A stretch of 64,000 nucleotides of DNA from Chersky-806 sp038252255 (GTDB lineage: Bacteria > Actinomycetota > Acidimicrobiia > IMCC26256 > JAENVU01). The stretch is taken from assembly GCA_038252255.1 (NCBI GenBank), contig JBBSAM010000004.1, positions 124,001 through 188,000 on the forward strand. Reading direction: 5' to 3'. The position numbers and the translations under genes are program-made. The notes beneath the pieces are model-generated. The model did no database searches. It was not told where the DNA came from and was given only the letters and a program-made list of their open reading frames with translations. Below are positions 1-7,804 of the stretch, piece after piece (position 1 is the stretch's first letter; the number at the start of each line of letters is the position of its first letter).

Positions 1-167
1 AACGGCAGTGGGAGGGGCGACTCGATTCGAGCCGACGGCGGTGGGGAGCTGAGCGCAGGGGCCGGGGTCTCGCCACCCACGGCCGCCGACCCGGCCAGGA
101 GGCCGGCCGCGATCAACAGCATCGCGAGCCGGCTCCCGGCCGTGACCAGTGGCCTCAGCGACCTCAT
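1..167 (-). CDS. Partial secreted or anchored protein, possibly a class F sortase
   Basis: Only the N-terminal 55 residues lie in the window; the gene runs off its left edge. The start MRSLRPLVTAGSRLAMLLIA has two arginines and then a hydrophobic stretch ending AAGLLAGSAAVGG, a signal peptide or membrane anchor. A Pro/Ser-rich linker (TPAPALSSPPPSARIES) follows. It begins 6 bases after the stop of the DUF3494 gene on the same strand, so the two are probably co-transcribed. Short N-terminal anchor plus proline-rich linker is the usual beginning of actinobacterial class F sortases, and the upstream protein carries a sortase-like tail, so a dedicated sortase is a reasonable guess. No catalytic residue is visible; a lipoprotein or unrelated secreted protein is equally possible. 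Confidence 0.55.
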   Translation of the reverse strand, partial: MRSLRPLVTAGSRLAMLLIAAGLLAGSAAVGGETPAPALSSPPPSARIESPLPLP

Positions 168-173
168 CGTGCC

Positions 174-1226
174 TTAGTGCTTCGCCAAGGTCGTGCGCGA
201 TACGTGCTTGCGGCTGCGTGCGTACGCGCCCGCGGTGCCCGCACCTATCAGCGCGACGAACAAGCCGCCGACCCAGGGTGAGCTGCCGTGCTGCAAGGGT
301 GCGCCGCCGGTGCGCGGCGGTCCGGAGACTCCGGGCACGCCGGGACCGGAGCTCGTCAAGCCGGTGTCCGTTCCGGTGCCGGTGCTGCTGCCCCCGCCGG
401 GCGTGGTGCCGGCGGTGGTGCCGCCACCGGGCGCCGTCGTCGCGGTCGTGCCCCCGGGCGTGGTCGTGACGGTGGTCCCGCCCCCGCCGGTGGTGCCGGC
501 GCAGGTCGGGCTCACGAAGACGTCATCGTCGAGCGTCACCGCGGCGTTCCGAGCGAGCGCCCGACCGTGCACCGTCACATTGGTGTTGACGGTGATCGAG
601 CTCAGCGCCATCACCGTGCCGCGGAAGACGGAGTCGGTACCCAGCGTGGCCGAGCTTCCGACCTGCCAGAACACGTTGCACTCCTGCGCGCCGTTGATCA
701 GGCTCACCGTGCTGTTCGACGCCGTGATCAGCGTCGAGCTGGCCTTGAAGATGAAGACCGAGTTCGCGTTGCCCGCGCCGTCGAGGATCAGTGGTCCGGT
801 GATGCCGAGCGGGCCGAGGTCGCTCACGTAGACGCCGGCGCCGAGGGTCGAGTTGCCGAGATCGACCGGAACCGTGAAGTCCACCGGGCGGCCTGCGGCG
901 TTGTTGTACGCGTTCGTGAGGTCGGCCTTCGGTCCCGCCGCGGCGCCGCCCGCGTTCCTCGAACCGTTGATGAGCCCCGGAGGGAAGCCGGTGATCGCCG
1001 CGTCGAGCCCGGGCGACAGCCCGAGGCTGCGGTTCAGCACACTGGGCCCGGTGTTGGTCACCGTGGAGCCGGCGAGCACCGAATATGCGGCCGCGGTCCC
1101 GAGCGGAACCGATGGCACGATGGCCGCGTCCGCATTCGTCCCGAGGCCGAACACCGCGACCGTGGCCGCGGTGACGACGACGAGGCCTGCGCCCAGCCGG
1201 CGTCGCGTCGTTTTATATGAAGTCAT
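174..1226 (-). CDS. Ice-binding-like (DUF3494) secreted protein with C-terminal wall-sorting signal
   Basis: 350 residues from ATG at 1226; a TTG lies directly before it. A signal peptide (KTTRRRLGAG followed by a hydrophobic segment, likely cut after NADA) precedes a domain typical of DUF3494 ice-binding-like beta-solenoid proteins: LGTAAAYSVLAGSTVTNTG near residue 45, GAGVYVSD, LTLDG-type segments, VFIFKASSTLITASNSTV and FWQVGSSATLGTDS. A Thr/Gly/Pro-rich linker follows from about residue 245. The end has PPRTGG, a hydrophobic helix and a basic tail (ARSRKHVSR), the layout of an LPXTG-type sortase substrate with a variant motif. Members of the family act as antifreeze proteins or as surface adhesins without ice activity; the sequence alone does not say which. 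It is probably displayed on the cell wall. Confidence 0.85.
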   Translation of the reverse strand: MTSYKTTRRRLGAGLVVVTAATVAVFGLGTNADAAIVPSVPLGTAAAYSVLAGSTVTNTGPSVLNRSLGLSPGLDAAITGFPPGLINGSRNAGGAAAGPKADLTNAYNNAAGRPVDFTVPVDLGNSTLGAGVYVSDLGPLGITGPLILDGAGNANSVFIFKASSTLITASNSTVSLINGAQECNVFWQVGSSATLGTDSVFRGTVMALSSITVNTNVTVHGRALARNAAVTLDDDVFVSPTCAGTTGGGGTTVTTTPGGTTATTAPGGGTTAGTTPGGGSSTGTGTDTGLTSSGPGVPGVSGPPRTGGAPLQHGSSPWVGGLFVALIGAGTAGAYARSRKHVSRTTLAKH

Positions 1227-1458
1227 CAAGAGCTCGATTCGTGCGTGGCAGAGGCATCGCTATCCAGCAGCACCGCCGCAGCGGGGCATGAGTCCCGGCA
1301 ACGTCGATCTGATGACCAAGTCTTCGAAGAAGGCACGTGGTCCGGACCGTCTGGGGAGGCTCGCTATCGGGGTGGGATGTCGGCACCCTGTTGGTCGTGT
1401 CGGCACGCGGAGGCGGCGACGGCATAGGTCATTCCGTCCGTCGTGAGGTCTCGACGCT

Positions 1459-2073
1459 TCAGGCCGCGGCTTCCAACGCGAGGAGTGTCTGCTTTGCCTC
1501 GGTACCGCCCAGGTACCGGCCGATGGCCCCGTCGCTGCGGATGACCCGGTGGCACGGGACGACGAGTGGGACCGGGTTGTGCGAGCACGCCGATCCGACG
1601 GCCCGCACCGCATTCGGGTGGCCCGAAGCGGCCGCCACGGTCGCGTAGCTCTCGGTGGTCCCGTACGCGATCGACCGGAGGTGGTCCAGCACGGTGCGCC
1701 GGAACCCGTGGGCGAGTCGCAGGTCGACGGGAACGTCGAAGCTCCGGCGGGTCCCGGCGAAGTACTCGTCCAGCTCGCGGGCGAGCGTGTCGAGCCGGCC
1801 CGGGGCCGCCAGGATCCGCGGGCTCACCTCGTGAGCGAGGGACACGAGCACGGCGTCGTGGTCCTCGATGTCGAATGCGACGCGCACCACGCCCTTCTCT
1901 GTCGCAGCCAGGAGGAGTGGGCCGAACGGGCTGTCGACGGTCCGGTACCCGACGTCGAGCACGCCGGCCCGCTCGGCGTCGGCGACGAGGCGGGCTTGCA
2001 GCCGAGCGGTGGTGGACGGGTCGAGCCCGACGTTTGCAGCGGTCAGGTCCGAGACGATCTGGTGGGTGCTCAT
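1459..2073 (-). CDS. ogt: Methylated-DNA-[protein]-cysteine S-methyltransferase
   Basis: 204 residues. Removes alkyl groups from O6-alkylguanine in DNA by transfer to its own cysteine, a one-use repair reaction. The active-site motif VPCHRVIRSDGAIGRYLGG is present near the C-terminus, preceded by the helix-turn-helix part (YGTTESYATVAAASGHPNAVRAVGSA). The N-terminal half (VDSPFGPLLLAATEKGVVRVAF) is the usual ribonuclease-H-like domain. The ATG at 2071-2073 overlaps the TGA of the upstream sigma factor gene (ATGA), so the pair is translationally coupled and probably responds to the same signal. Confidence 0.95.
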   Translation of the reverse strand: MSTHQIVSDLTAANVGLDPSTTARLQARLVADAERAGVLDVGYRTVDSPFGPLLLAATEKGVVRVAFDIEDHDAVLVSLAHEVSPRILAAPGRLDTLARELDEYFAGTRRSFDVPVDLRLAHGFRRTVLDHLRSIAYGTTESYATVAAASGHPNAVRAVGSACSHNPVPLVVPCHRVIRSDGAIGRYLGGTEAKQTLLALEAAA

Positions 2074-2579
2074 GATCTGGCTCCAGTTCCGTAGGTCTTG
2101 CGGAGGTTCGCGATTCCGTCGGCCGCGGCCCGCCGCGCGGCGCTCTCGCTGCTGTCGATGAGCGCGCCGACTTCGGCGTACGGCATGCCTGCGAGGTGGT
2201 GGTACGCGACGGCGGCGCGCTGCTTGAGTGGCAAGCCTTCCAACGCACCCCAGAGATCGGGGTCGCGCTCGAGTGGTGTCGCGTCGAGCAGCGCGTCCAC
2301 CGAACCGCGCTCGGGAAGCTCGTCGGCCGGTAACGGCCGCCGTGCCTTGGCCCGGAGCTGGTCGATCGCCTTGCGGTGCGCGATCGTCACCAGCCAACCG
2401 CGGACATTGCTATCGGGCCGCAGCCGTGGGTACGCCTCCAACGCGGCGAGGAACGTCTCCGACCACGCGTCATCGGCGTCCGCGGGCCCGAGCAGGGCCC
2501 GCACGACGCGCATCACGACCGGACCGTGCTCGTCCACGACGGCTGCGAACGGTGCCCGCGAGCTCTGGTGTGCGCTCAT
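2070..2579 (-). CDS. ECF-type RNA polymerase sigma factor
   Basis: 169 residues from ATG at 2579; in-frame ATGs further upstream (for example near 2659) would add a Gly/Ser-rich leader that looks non-coding. Sigma region 2 is seen at about residues 8-75 (FAAVVDEHGPVVMRVVRALL, DAWSETFLAALEAYPRL, NVRGWLVTIAHRKAIDQLR) and region 4 at about 110-165 (LPLKQRAAVAYHHLAGMPYA, then SSESAARRAAADGIANLR). It overlaps the downstream alkyltransferase gene by four bases, so its regulon may include alkylation damage repair. No anti-sigma gene is adjacent. It is divergent from the truncated sigma gene at 2.8 kb. Confidence 0.85.
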   Translation of the reverse strand: MSAHQSSRAPFAAVVDEHGPVVMRVVRALLGPADADDAWSETFLAALEAYPRLRPDSNVRGWLVTIAHRKAIDQLRAKARRPLPADELPERGSVDALLDATPLERDPDLWGALEGLPLKQRAAVAYHHLAGMPYAEVGALIDSSESAARRAAADGIANLRKTYGTGARS

Positions 2580-2805
2580 ATCTGGGTCAACGTTGCCCGA
2601 GCTCGAAACGTGAGGTCCCCCGCCCGGCTGTGCCCGACTCCCTGTCTCACCTTCACTCATAGCCAGGCGGCGCCGCAACCACGCGGTGCTCGTAGCCTGG
2701 GTGAGCACGAGTGCGGCGGAGAGGAGCGACCAGAGATGACGGATCTCGCGGCTTCAGGGAGCCCGCTCGTGGCTCTACCGGATCGCCACCAACGTCTGTT
2801 TCGAC

Positions 2806-3573
2806 ATGCTGAACGGTCGGCAGCGGCGCGCCCGTCCGATGGACCTCGGGCCCGCCAAGACGGCCGACGCCGTACTCGGCGCACCGCTCACCGAGAACAC
2901 TTGGCTCGAGCCGGTGCCGGACGGCTGGGTCCTCCCTCCCGGAGACGATCCGGCTGATCTCGCCGTCGCGCGCGAGACGATCCGCCTCGCGTTCGTTGCC
3001 GCGCTTCAACATCTTCCGCCGCGGCAACGCGCAGTGCTCATCTTGCGTGAGGTCCTGCGTTGGCAGGCGGCGGAGGTAGCCCAGCTGCTCGACACGACGG
3101 TGGCATCGGTCAACAGCGCGCTGCAGCGGGCCCGCGCCACGATCGAGAGCAGCGGCATCACCGAGACCGATGCGGTCGAGCCGCTCGACGCGGAGCAGGG
3201 TGCGCTGCTCGAGCGCTACGTGGATGCGTTCGAGCGCTACGACCTCGACGCGCTCGTCGCCCTGCTCTCCGAGGGCGTCCGGCAGTCGATGCCGCCGTAC
3301 GCGCTCTGGATCGTGGGTGCGGAGGAGATCCGCGCGTGGATGCTCGGACCGGGGTGTGCCTGCCGGGGTTCGCGCTTGATCCCGACCGTCGCGAACGGTG
3401 CGCCCGCATACGGTCAGTACCGGCCGAGTGGCCCGGATGGAAGCTTCGAGCCGTGGGCTCTGCACGTGCTCGAGATCGTCGACGGCGAGATCGTCGGGTT
3501 GAACTTCTTCCTCGACACCGCGACGTTGTTCCCGCGCTTCGGACTGCCCGACCGAGGCATCCGGACGGTCTGA
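2806..3573 (+). CDS. ECF sigma factor (SigG/SigJ-like) with SnoaL C-terminus, N-terminally truncated
   Basis: 255 residues from the first in-frame ATG. Region 4 is complete (VAALQHLPPRQRAVLILREV, WQAAEVAQLLDTTVASVNSA), followed by a SnoaL-like domain from about residue 135 (LERYVDAFERYDLDALVALL ... WALHVLEIVDGEIVGLNFFL), the layout of ECF41/SigG-type factors. Upstream in the same frame, from 2740, codons read QGARSWLYRIATNVCFD, the end of sigma region 2, but a TGA at 2737-2739 stops this frame and most of region 2 is absent. A well-placed ribosome site (GAGAGGAG) and an ATG at 2736 remain upstream in another frame, as if roughly 200 bases had been deleted between them. Probably a decayed gene, or an assembly deletion. 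Confidence 0.75.
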   Translation: MLNGRQRRARPMDLGPAKTADAVLGAPLTENTWLEPVPDGWVLPPGDDPADLAVARETIRLAFVAALQHLPPRQRAVLILREVLRWQAAEVAQLLDTTVASVNSALQRARATIESSGITETDAVEPLDAEQGALLERYVDAFERYDLDALVALLSEGVRQSMPPYALWIVGAEEIRAWMLGPGCACRGSRLIPTVANGAPAYGQYRPSGPDGSFEPWALHVLEIVDGEIVGLNFFLDTATLFPRFGLPDRGIRTV

Positions 3574-3628
3574 CCACCGAGAGCCGCGCCGACGCGCCGA
3601 CCGGGAGGAGGCCGATCAACGGGCGGCG

Positions 3629-3907
3629 CTACTGGATGCTGAACCCGCTCGTGCCCTTCGGGAGCTCCTCGGCCACCCGCACCCGGGTGACGTCGGCGAA
3701 GCTCGGGCCCGTCCGGCACCACGCGATCAGCTGGTCCACCGGCGCCGGCGGGCCCTCGAACACCGCTTCCACGCGGTGATCGGGCAGGTTCCGCACCGTG
3801 CCGGCGACGCCGAGGTTGCGCGCCGCCCGAGCGCACGCGACCCGGTAGCCGACGCCCTGCACCCGTCCCTCGACGGTCACCCGCCGCCGGACCACGTCAG
3901 CATCCAT
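3629..3907 (-). CDS. acyP: Acylphosphatase
   Basis: 92 residues, normal length for the family. Hydrolyses the carboxyl-phosphate bond of acyl phosphates in the cytoplasm. The signature VTVEGRVQGVGYRVACARAA near the N-terminus supplies the catalytic arginine (GVGYR) in the phosphate-binding loop; the second signature is GTVRNLPDHRVEAVFEG, although the usual asparagine segment N-x-xDG-xVE is slightly changed to NLPDHRVE. It ends FSIQ, close to the usual F-x-I-R end. It lies 38 bases downstream of the MFS gene on the same strand and may be co-transcribed. Confidence 0.92.
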   Translation of the reverse strand: MDADVVRRRVTVEGRVQGVGYRVACARAARNLGVAGTVRNLPDHRVEAVFEGPPAPVDQLIAWCRTGPSFADVTRVRVAEELPKGTSGFSIQ

Positions 3908-3945
3908 ACGACATCTTGCCGCTCCGTCTGCCCGGCGACCCGGTC

Positions 3946-5139
3946 TCAAGCGGCTCGCCGGGGGGCATCTGCACCCGCACCTCGCCGTACGTGGGCCGGG
4001 GTGACCGCGACGAAGAGCGCGGCCGCCGCGAGCACGAGCAGCCCGGTCGAGAGATTGACGACGCCGGACAGGACACCGACGATCGGTGGGCCCGCCACCA
4101 TTCCCAGGTAACCGGCCGCGGTCACCCCGCCGATGGCCAGCGCGGGATGGCGTGCCTCGTTGTTCACGTCCGCCAACAGCAACGGCCACACCACCGTGAT
4201 CCCGACACAGGCGAGCGCGAGTCCCATGACGCCGACCGCCGCGCTCGAGGTGAGCGCAACCAGGGTGATCCCGAGCGCGGCGAGGCTCCCGCCGAGCGCG
4301 ACACCCCGGCGGGTGCCGAGCCTTCCGACCGACGGGCCCGCGCCCATCCGGGTGACCGTGGCCAGCCCCTGGCCGACGACGTACGCGCCCACCCCGGCCA
4401 CGACCCCGACACCGAGGTGACCGCGGAGATAGAGGACACCCCAGGTGGCGATGCCGCCCTCGACCATCGCTCCCGCGGCGAAGACGCACGCGAGGACGGT
4501 GAGTCCCTCGTGGCGGAGTCCCGCCAGCGCGCGCAGCAGTGACGGGTGGTTGACCGGGGCCAGGCTCGGCAGCGTGGCCGATCGACTGACGAGCGCGAGC
4601 ACGAATCCGAGGACCGCGATGCCGACCCACACCCCGCGCCAGCTGGCATCCAGCTCGAGGGCGGTCCCGGTCGCGGCCGCGCCCAGGAGCGCGCCGAGGT
4701 TGAAGAGGCCATGAAAGCGGAGGAGCCGACCGGGAGTCCCCGACAGCGCGGCCGCGGCGACAACGTTCATCACGACATCGACGAAACCCCCGGCGGCCAT
4801 CGCCAGCGCGAACGCGACCGCGAACGCGCCGAGCACCGGAGCGAGCGCGACCGCGACGAGCATCGTGCTCCAGATCGCGAGCGAACGGGAGAGCGCGGTG
4901 CCCGCGCCCCAACGGTCGGTCAGTGCACCTCCGACCGCGTTCACTGCGGCCGCCAGCACGATGCCGACGGCGAGGACCGCGCCGAGCTGAGCGTCGGAGA
5001 GCCCGAAGGTCCGCTCGACATCGATCACCGCCACCGCCCAGGCGCCGGCGAAGGATCCGAAGACCAGGAAGGCGCCGGCTACGGGTCGGAGAGTGCCCCG
5101 GCGGACCGCGGGCCCGATCGACTCGGGGCGTCGGTCCAT
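3946..5139 (-). CDS. Major facilitator superfamily transporter
   Basis: 397 residues with about 12 hydrophobic segments, an inner-membrane secondary transporter. The region between the second and third helices reads GGALTDRWGAGTALSRSLAI, the MFS motif A-like D-R-x-G loop. A short central cytoplasmic loop (SRSATLPSLAPVNHPSLLRA) separates the two six-helix halves. The substrate cannot be told from sequence. The start codon is the ATG at 5139, followed by MDRRPESIGP before the first helix. It is the first gene of a minus-strand pair with acylphosphatase. Confidence 0.85.
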   Translation of the reverse strand: MDRRPESIGPAVRRGTLRPVAGAFLVFGSFAGAWAVAVIDVERTFGLSDAQLGAVLAVGIVLAAAVNAVGGALTDRWGAGTALSRSLAIWSTMLVAVALAPVLGAFAVAFALAMAAGGFVDVVMNVVAAAALSGTPGRLLRFHGLFNLGALLGAAATGTALELDASWRGVWVGIAVLGFVLALVSRSATLPSLAPVNHPSLLRALAGLRHEGLTVLACVFAAGAMVEGGIATWGVLYLRGHLGVGVVAGVGAYVVGQGLATVTRMGAGPSVGRLGTRRGVALGGSLAALGITLVALTSSAAVGVMGLALACVGITVVWPLLLADVNNEARHPALAIGGVTAAGYLGMVAGPPIVGVLSGVVNLSTGLLVLAAAALFVAVTPAHVRRGAGADAPRRAA

Positions 5140-5800
5140 GCCGCGAGTGTGTCATGACGCACACCTCCTTCCTGCGCTCGCTTCGTGAATCGGGGCCGCG
5201 TCCGGCCCCGATAGGGAGAGCCACGGGCGACGTTGACCGCAGCTCCCCCCACGGGACTTCTGGATTGGCTCGGAGAAGGCACCCTGTCCGTGTTGGCCTC
5301 CTGGTTCAGCCGTGATCCGGGGCGGGTGGAACGAGCGCGGCCGTCGCGTGCAGCTCGCCGGCTGTGGAGACCGCCGCATCAGGACACCCCCGCGACGAAC
5401 GGCGGTCACACATCGACGAGGGGCCGCGTGACGTCGTGCGGCGCTCAGACACGTCGAAGTGGAGCGGACTGCTCGTCCTGCTCTCCTCAGGGGTTGCGAC
5501 GAACATAGTCCGCGCTGTGCGACGCGACAACCCGTCAACCCGTCAATGTCGCGCGTGCGCGCGGTGTGTGTCGCGCGTCACTCGCGCGCGATGGCGCGCG
5601 CGTCGTGGGCGACGGCCGCCGTGATCAGCAACATCGATCGCGTGCCGATGTTGATGCGCGGTCGCGCGTTGCGTGCCGCGCGAACGCATTTCGGGACAAA
5701 GAGCTTGCGCGCAAAATCGCGCTTGTAATCGCGTCGCGACTCTGGCGACAATCCGTCTCGAAGCGATTTCAAACGCCGTGGTTCAGTAAAGGATGACGAC
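5140..5800. other. 660-base intergenic region without a convincing gene
   Basis: Short open frames occur on both strands but none has a ribosome site, domain or sensible composition. The stretch at about 5540-5740 is unusually rich in GCGCGC and CGCGCG runs and also contains AT-richer words (AAAATCGCGCTTGTAATCGC), unlike the neighbouring coding DNA. It separates the minus-strand MFS gene from the plus-strand surface-protein gene at 5801, so it should hold both promoters. A perfect 8-base inverted repeat is listed separately. Confidence 0.6.
5629..5653. promoter_or_regulatory. Inverted repeat, possible regulator site
   Basis: CAACATCG and CGATGTTG are perfect inverted copies separated by nine bases. 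The centre-to-centre distance of about 17 bases suits a dimeric DNA-binding protein. It lies about 150 bases upstream of the surface-protein gene at 5801. Confidence 0.35.
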
Positions 5801-7246
5801 ATGGCGCCGACAACTTCGGTTTGCTCCACGGAGGTAGCAGCCGATGGTCGTCGAGCAACGCTCTTCTCGCGTTGGCGGCGACTGCTTCTCTTCGCCGGTC
5901 TGGGCGCGTTCGCCGCTCTCGCACTCGAGGCAGCGAGCGCGCCCGCCGCGCGAGCTGACGTCGCGATCGCTCCCGCTCCGGTCGAAGCACCCGCGCTACC
6001 GGGCTCCGTTGTCGCGCCTGACCCCGCACCGGCACCGGGCGATGTCCCGCCGGCGGTCCCGGCGGTCGCTGAAGCACCCTCAACCTCAACCTCAACCTCA
6101 GAGTCGGGTGTCGTTCCCGACGACCCGACGCACACGCCCCCTGATCCCGGCGCGGCCGGCGGTGGCACGCCGGAGCCGGTGACCGACCCGGCGGCCGGTG
6201 TGCTCCCCCCGGCGCCGTCGAGCTCGGTGGTGGACCCACCGCCGGTCACGGGTGTCGTCGATCCGATCACCGACCCACCGGTCGATCCCGTCCCAGCAGC
6301 CGACCCGGCGAGCGCCACGGTCACTACGGGCGCCCCGGCCGCGAGCGACGCGCCGGTCACGAGCGGCTCGGCTATCACGACCGACACCGCGCCGGTCGTC
6401 GCGCCGGTCACCGCCATCCCGGCGGCGCCGCCTCCGCTCCTGGCGGATCCGGGGGTCAACAGCAACGTCGCCGGGCCGATCTCGACTCCGGCCGACCGCG
6501 TGATCGCCGTCATCGGGTCGCTGTTGCCCACCTCCGCCGGCTTCGAGTCGGTGCTCGGTGTGTACTTCGTGTCGAGCTCGGCGGGTGGCGCTTCGATGTT
6601 GTTCTTTCCCGGTGCACCGCTCGGCACCGAGTTTGCGATCGGCGGGCCGGCTTGGCGGATGTTGATGAACGCGGTCGCGAGCTCCGAGGTCGCCGGGGGC
6701 TTCGTCCTCGTGATGGGTCCGACGACCGGACGCGGCCGGCTCGCCGCGTGCCGCGGCGGTTCGCTCGTCACGGTCTTCGGGCGCCTGCTCGGCCGGACGC
6801 GCGTCCTGTGTCTCGCGGAGCTCACGCGGCCAGGGGTCCTGCGCAACCGGCTGATCCCGCAACCGCTCATCCCACATTTGGTCGCGGTGGGTCACTTGTT
6901 CCGCTCGCAAGCGGTCGCGCAGTCCCGCGCGACGAGGTTGGCCGCGGCCGGCCTCGGCGCGGCCCGGATCGGAATCGACCCGGGCTACAACCCTCCGGCC
7001 GGAGCGCCGGCAGCGCCGGCAGCACCGGTAGCACCGGCCGCGCCGACGCTCCCGGTACCGACGACCGCTCCCGCACCTTCACCCACGCCGGAGCTGAGTG
7101 GCTCCCGCGGTGGTGGCCGCACGCCGGTGAGTGGGATCTTGGCGACCTTCGCGTCGCTCGCCGCCTTGATGTTCGCCGGCTTCGTCCGGCATCGCCAGTG
7201 GCCGCCCATCGCGCCGACCGCGCAGTTGTTGGCTTCCCCTGGTTGA
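5801..7246 (+). CDS. Pro/Ala-rich exported protein with C-terminal membrane anchor, function unknown
   Basis: 481 residues; AAAGGA lies 8 bases before the ATG. The N-terminus has a basic stretch (RRATLFSRWRR) and a hydrophobic helix ending APAARADVA, a signal peptide. Residues 45-220 are a low-complexity Pro/Ala/Thr/Val linker typical of cell-wall spanning regions, including a short STSTSTSE run encoded by tandem TCAACC units. A globular part at about 225-390 (ISTPADRVIAVIGSLLPTSA ... GPAWRMLMNAVASSEVAGGF) matches no family I recognise. A second Pro/Ala linker leads to a final helix (GILATFASLAALMFAGFV) and a short tail. A hairpin 38 bases past the stop ends transcription. Possibly a wall-associated or polar-surface protein. 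Confidence 0.65.
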   Translation: MAPTTSVCSTEVAADGRRATLFSRWRRLLLFAGLGAFAALALEAASAPAARADVAIAPAPVEAPALPGSVVAPDPAPAPGDVPPAVPAVAEAPSTSTSTSESGVVPDDPTHTPPDPGAAGGGTPEPVTDPAAGVLPPAPSSSVVDPPPVTGVVDPITDPPVDPVPAADPASATVTTGAPAASDAPVTSGSAITTDTAPVVAPVTAIPAAPPPLLADPGVNSNVAGPISTPADRVIAVIGSLLPTSAGFESVLGVYFVSSSAGGASMLFFPGAPLGTEFAIGGPAWRMLMNAVASSEVAGGFVLVMGPTTGRGRLAACRGGSLVTVFGRLLGRTRVLCLAELTRPGVLRNRLIPQPLIPHLVAVGHLFRSQAVAQSRATRLAAAGLGAARIGIDPGYNPPAGAPAAPAAPVAPAAPTLPVPTTAPAPSPTPELSGSRGGGRTPVSGILATFASLAALMFAGFVRHRQWPPIAPTAQLLASPG

Positions 7247-7284
7247 GGTTCGAGCGGGCCGCGAGGCCTGATCTCCTCATGGGT

Positions 7285-7316
7285 GAGGGACCCCCGGACA
7301 TCACCGGGGGTCCCTC
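7285..7316 (+). terminator. Strong hairpin terminator
   Basis: GAGGGACCCCCGG pairs perfectly with CCGGGGGTCCCTC across a six-base loop (ACATCA), a 13-base GC-rich stem. It lies 38 bases after the surface-protein stop and before the next gene. No long T run follows (TTCGT), as is common in high-GC actinobacteria. Confidence 0.85.
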
Positions 7317-7373
7317 TTCGTATGCGTCCGGGTGAGGCACACTGACGCCCGGCCCCGAACCGGAGACTCGACC

Positions 7374-7766
7374 ATGGCGCGCACGAAGCAGCGACGAGCG
7401 AATCTGTTCGCGGTGTCGGTCGGAGCCATGCGCCTGGCGTCGGGCGTGTCGTTCCTCGTCGCTCCGGACGCGGCGAACCGGCTCTGGGGCGATGCCGAGG
7501 ACAGCGGTCCGACGGCGAGCCTGCTGCTGCGGTCCATGGGATATCGCGACGCGCTGATCGGGGGCCTGCTGGTGTGGAGCGGTCTGCGCGGCAGCGCGAC
7601 GACTGCCGGCTGGTTTCTCGCCTCGGCCGGAGCGGACGCCGCCGATCTGGTCGGCGGCGTCGCGAACCACGAGCGCATGACATCCCGGCAGCGCATCCGG
7701 GGGCTCGGGGGAGCGGGCGTGGGGATCGGGGTCGGCCTCCTCGGTGCGGTGAAGTCGATCCGCTAG
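7374..7766 (+). CDS. Small integral membrane protein, unknown function
   Basis: 130 residues from ATG at 7374. A short basic start (MARTKQRRANLFAVS) precedes about three or four hydrophobic segments (LASGVSFLVAPDAANRLW, RDALIGGLLVWSGLRGSATT, WFLASAGADAADLVGGVANH, GGAGVGIGVGLLGAVKSI). The pattern resembles short actinobacterial DUF4267-like membrane proteins, but the match is by eye. It follows the terminator at 7.3 kb and is 38 bases from the next gene, a glycosyltransferase. Confidence 0.6.
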   Translation: MARTKQRRANLFAVSVGAMRLASGVSFLVAPDAANRLWGDAEDSGPTASLLLRSMGYRDALIGGLLVWSGLRGSATTAGWFLASAGADAADLVGGVANHERMTSRQRIRGLGGAGVGIGVGLLGAVKSIR

Positions 7767-7804
7767 CCGGGCGTCGTCTCGTCGACCCACTACCGTCCCC
7801 GGCC

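Noticed and set aside
5152..5538. Small minus-strand open frame between the MFS gene and the surface protein
   Set aside because: No ribosome site, no recognisable domain, and composition of translated non-coding DNA.
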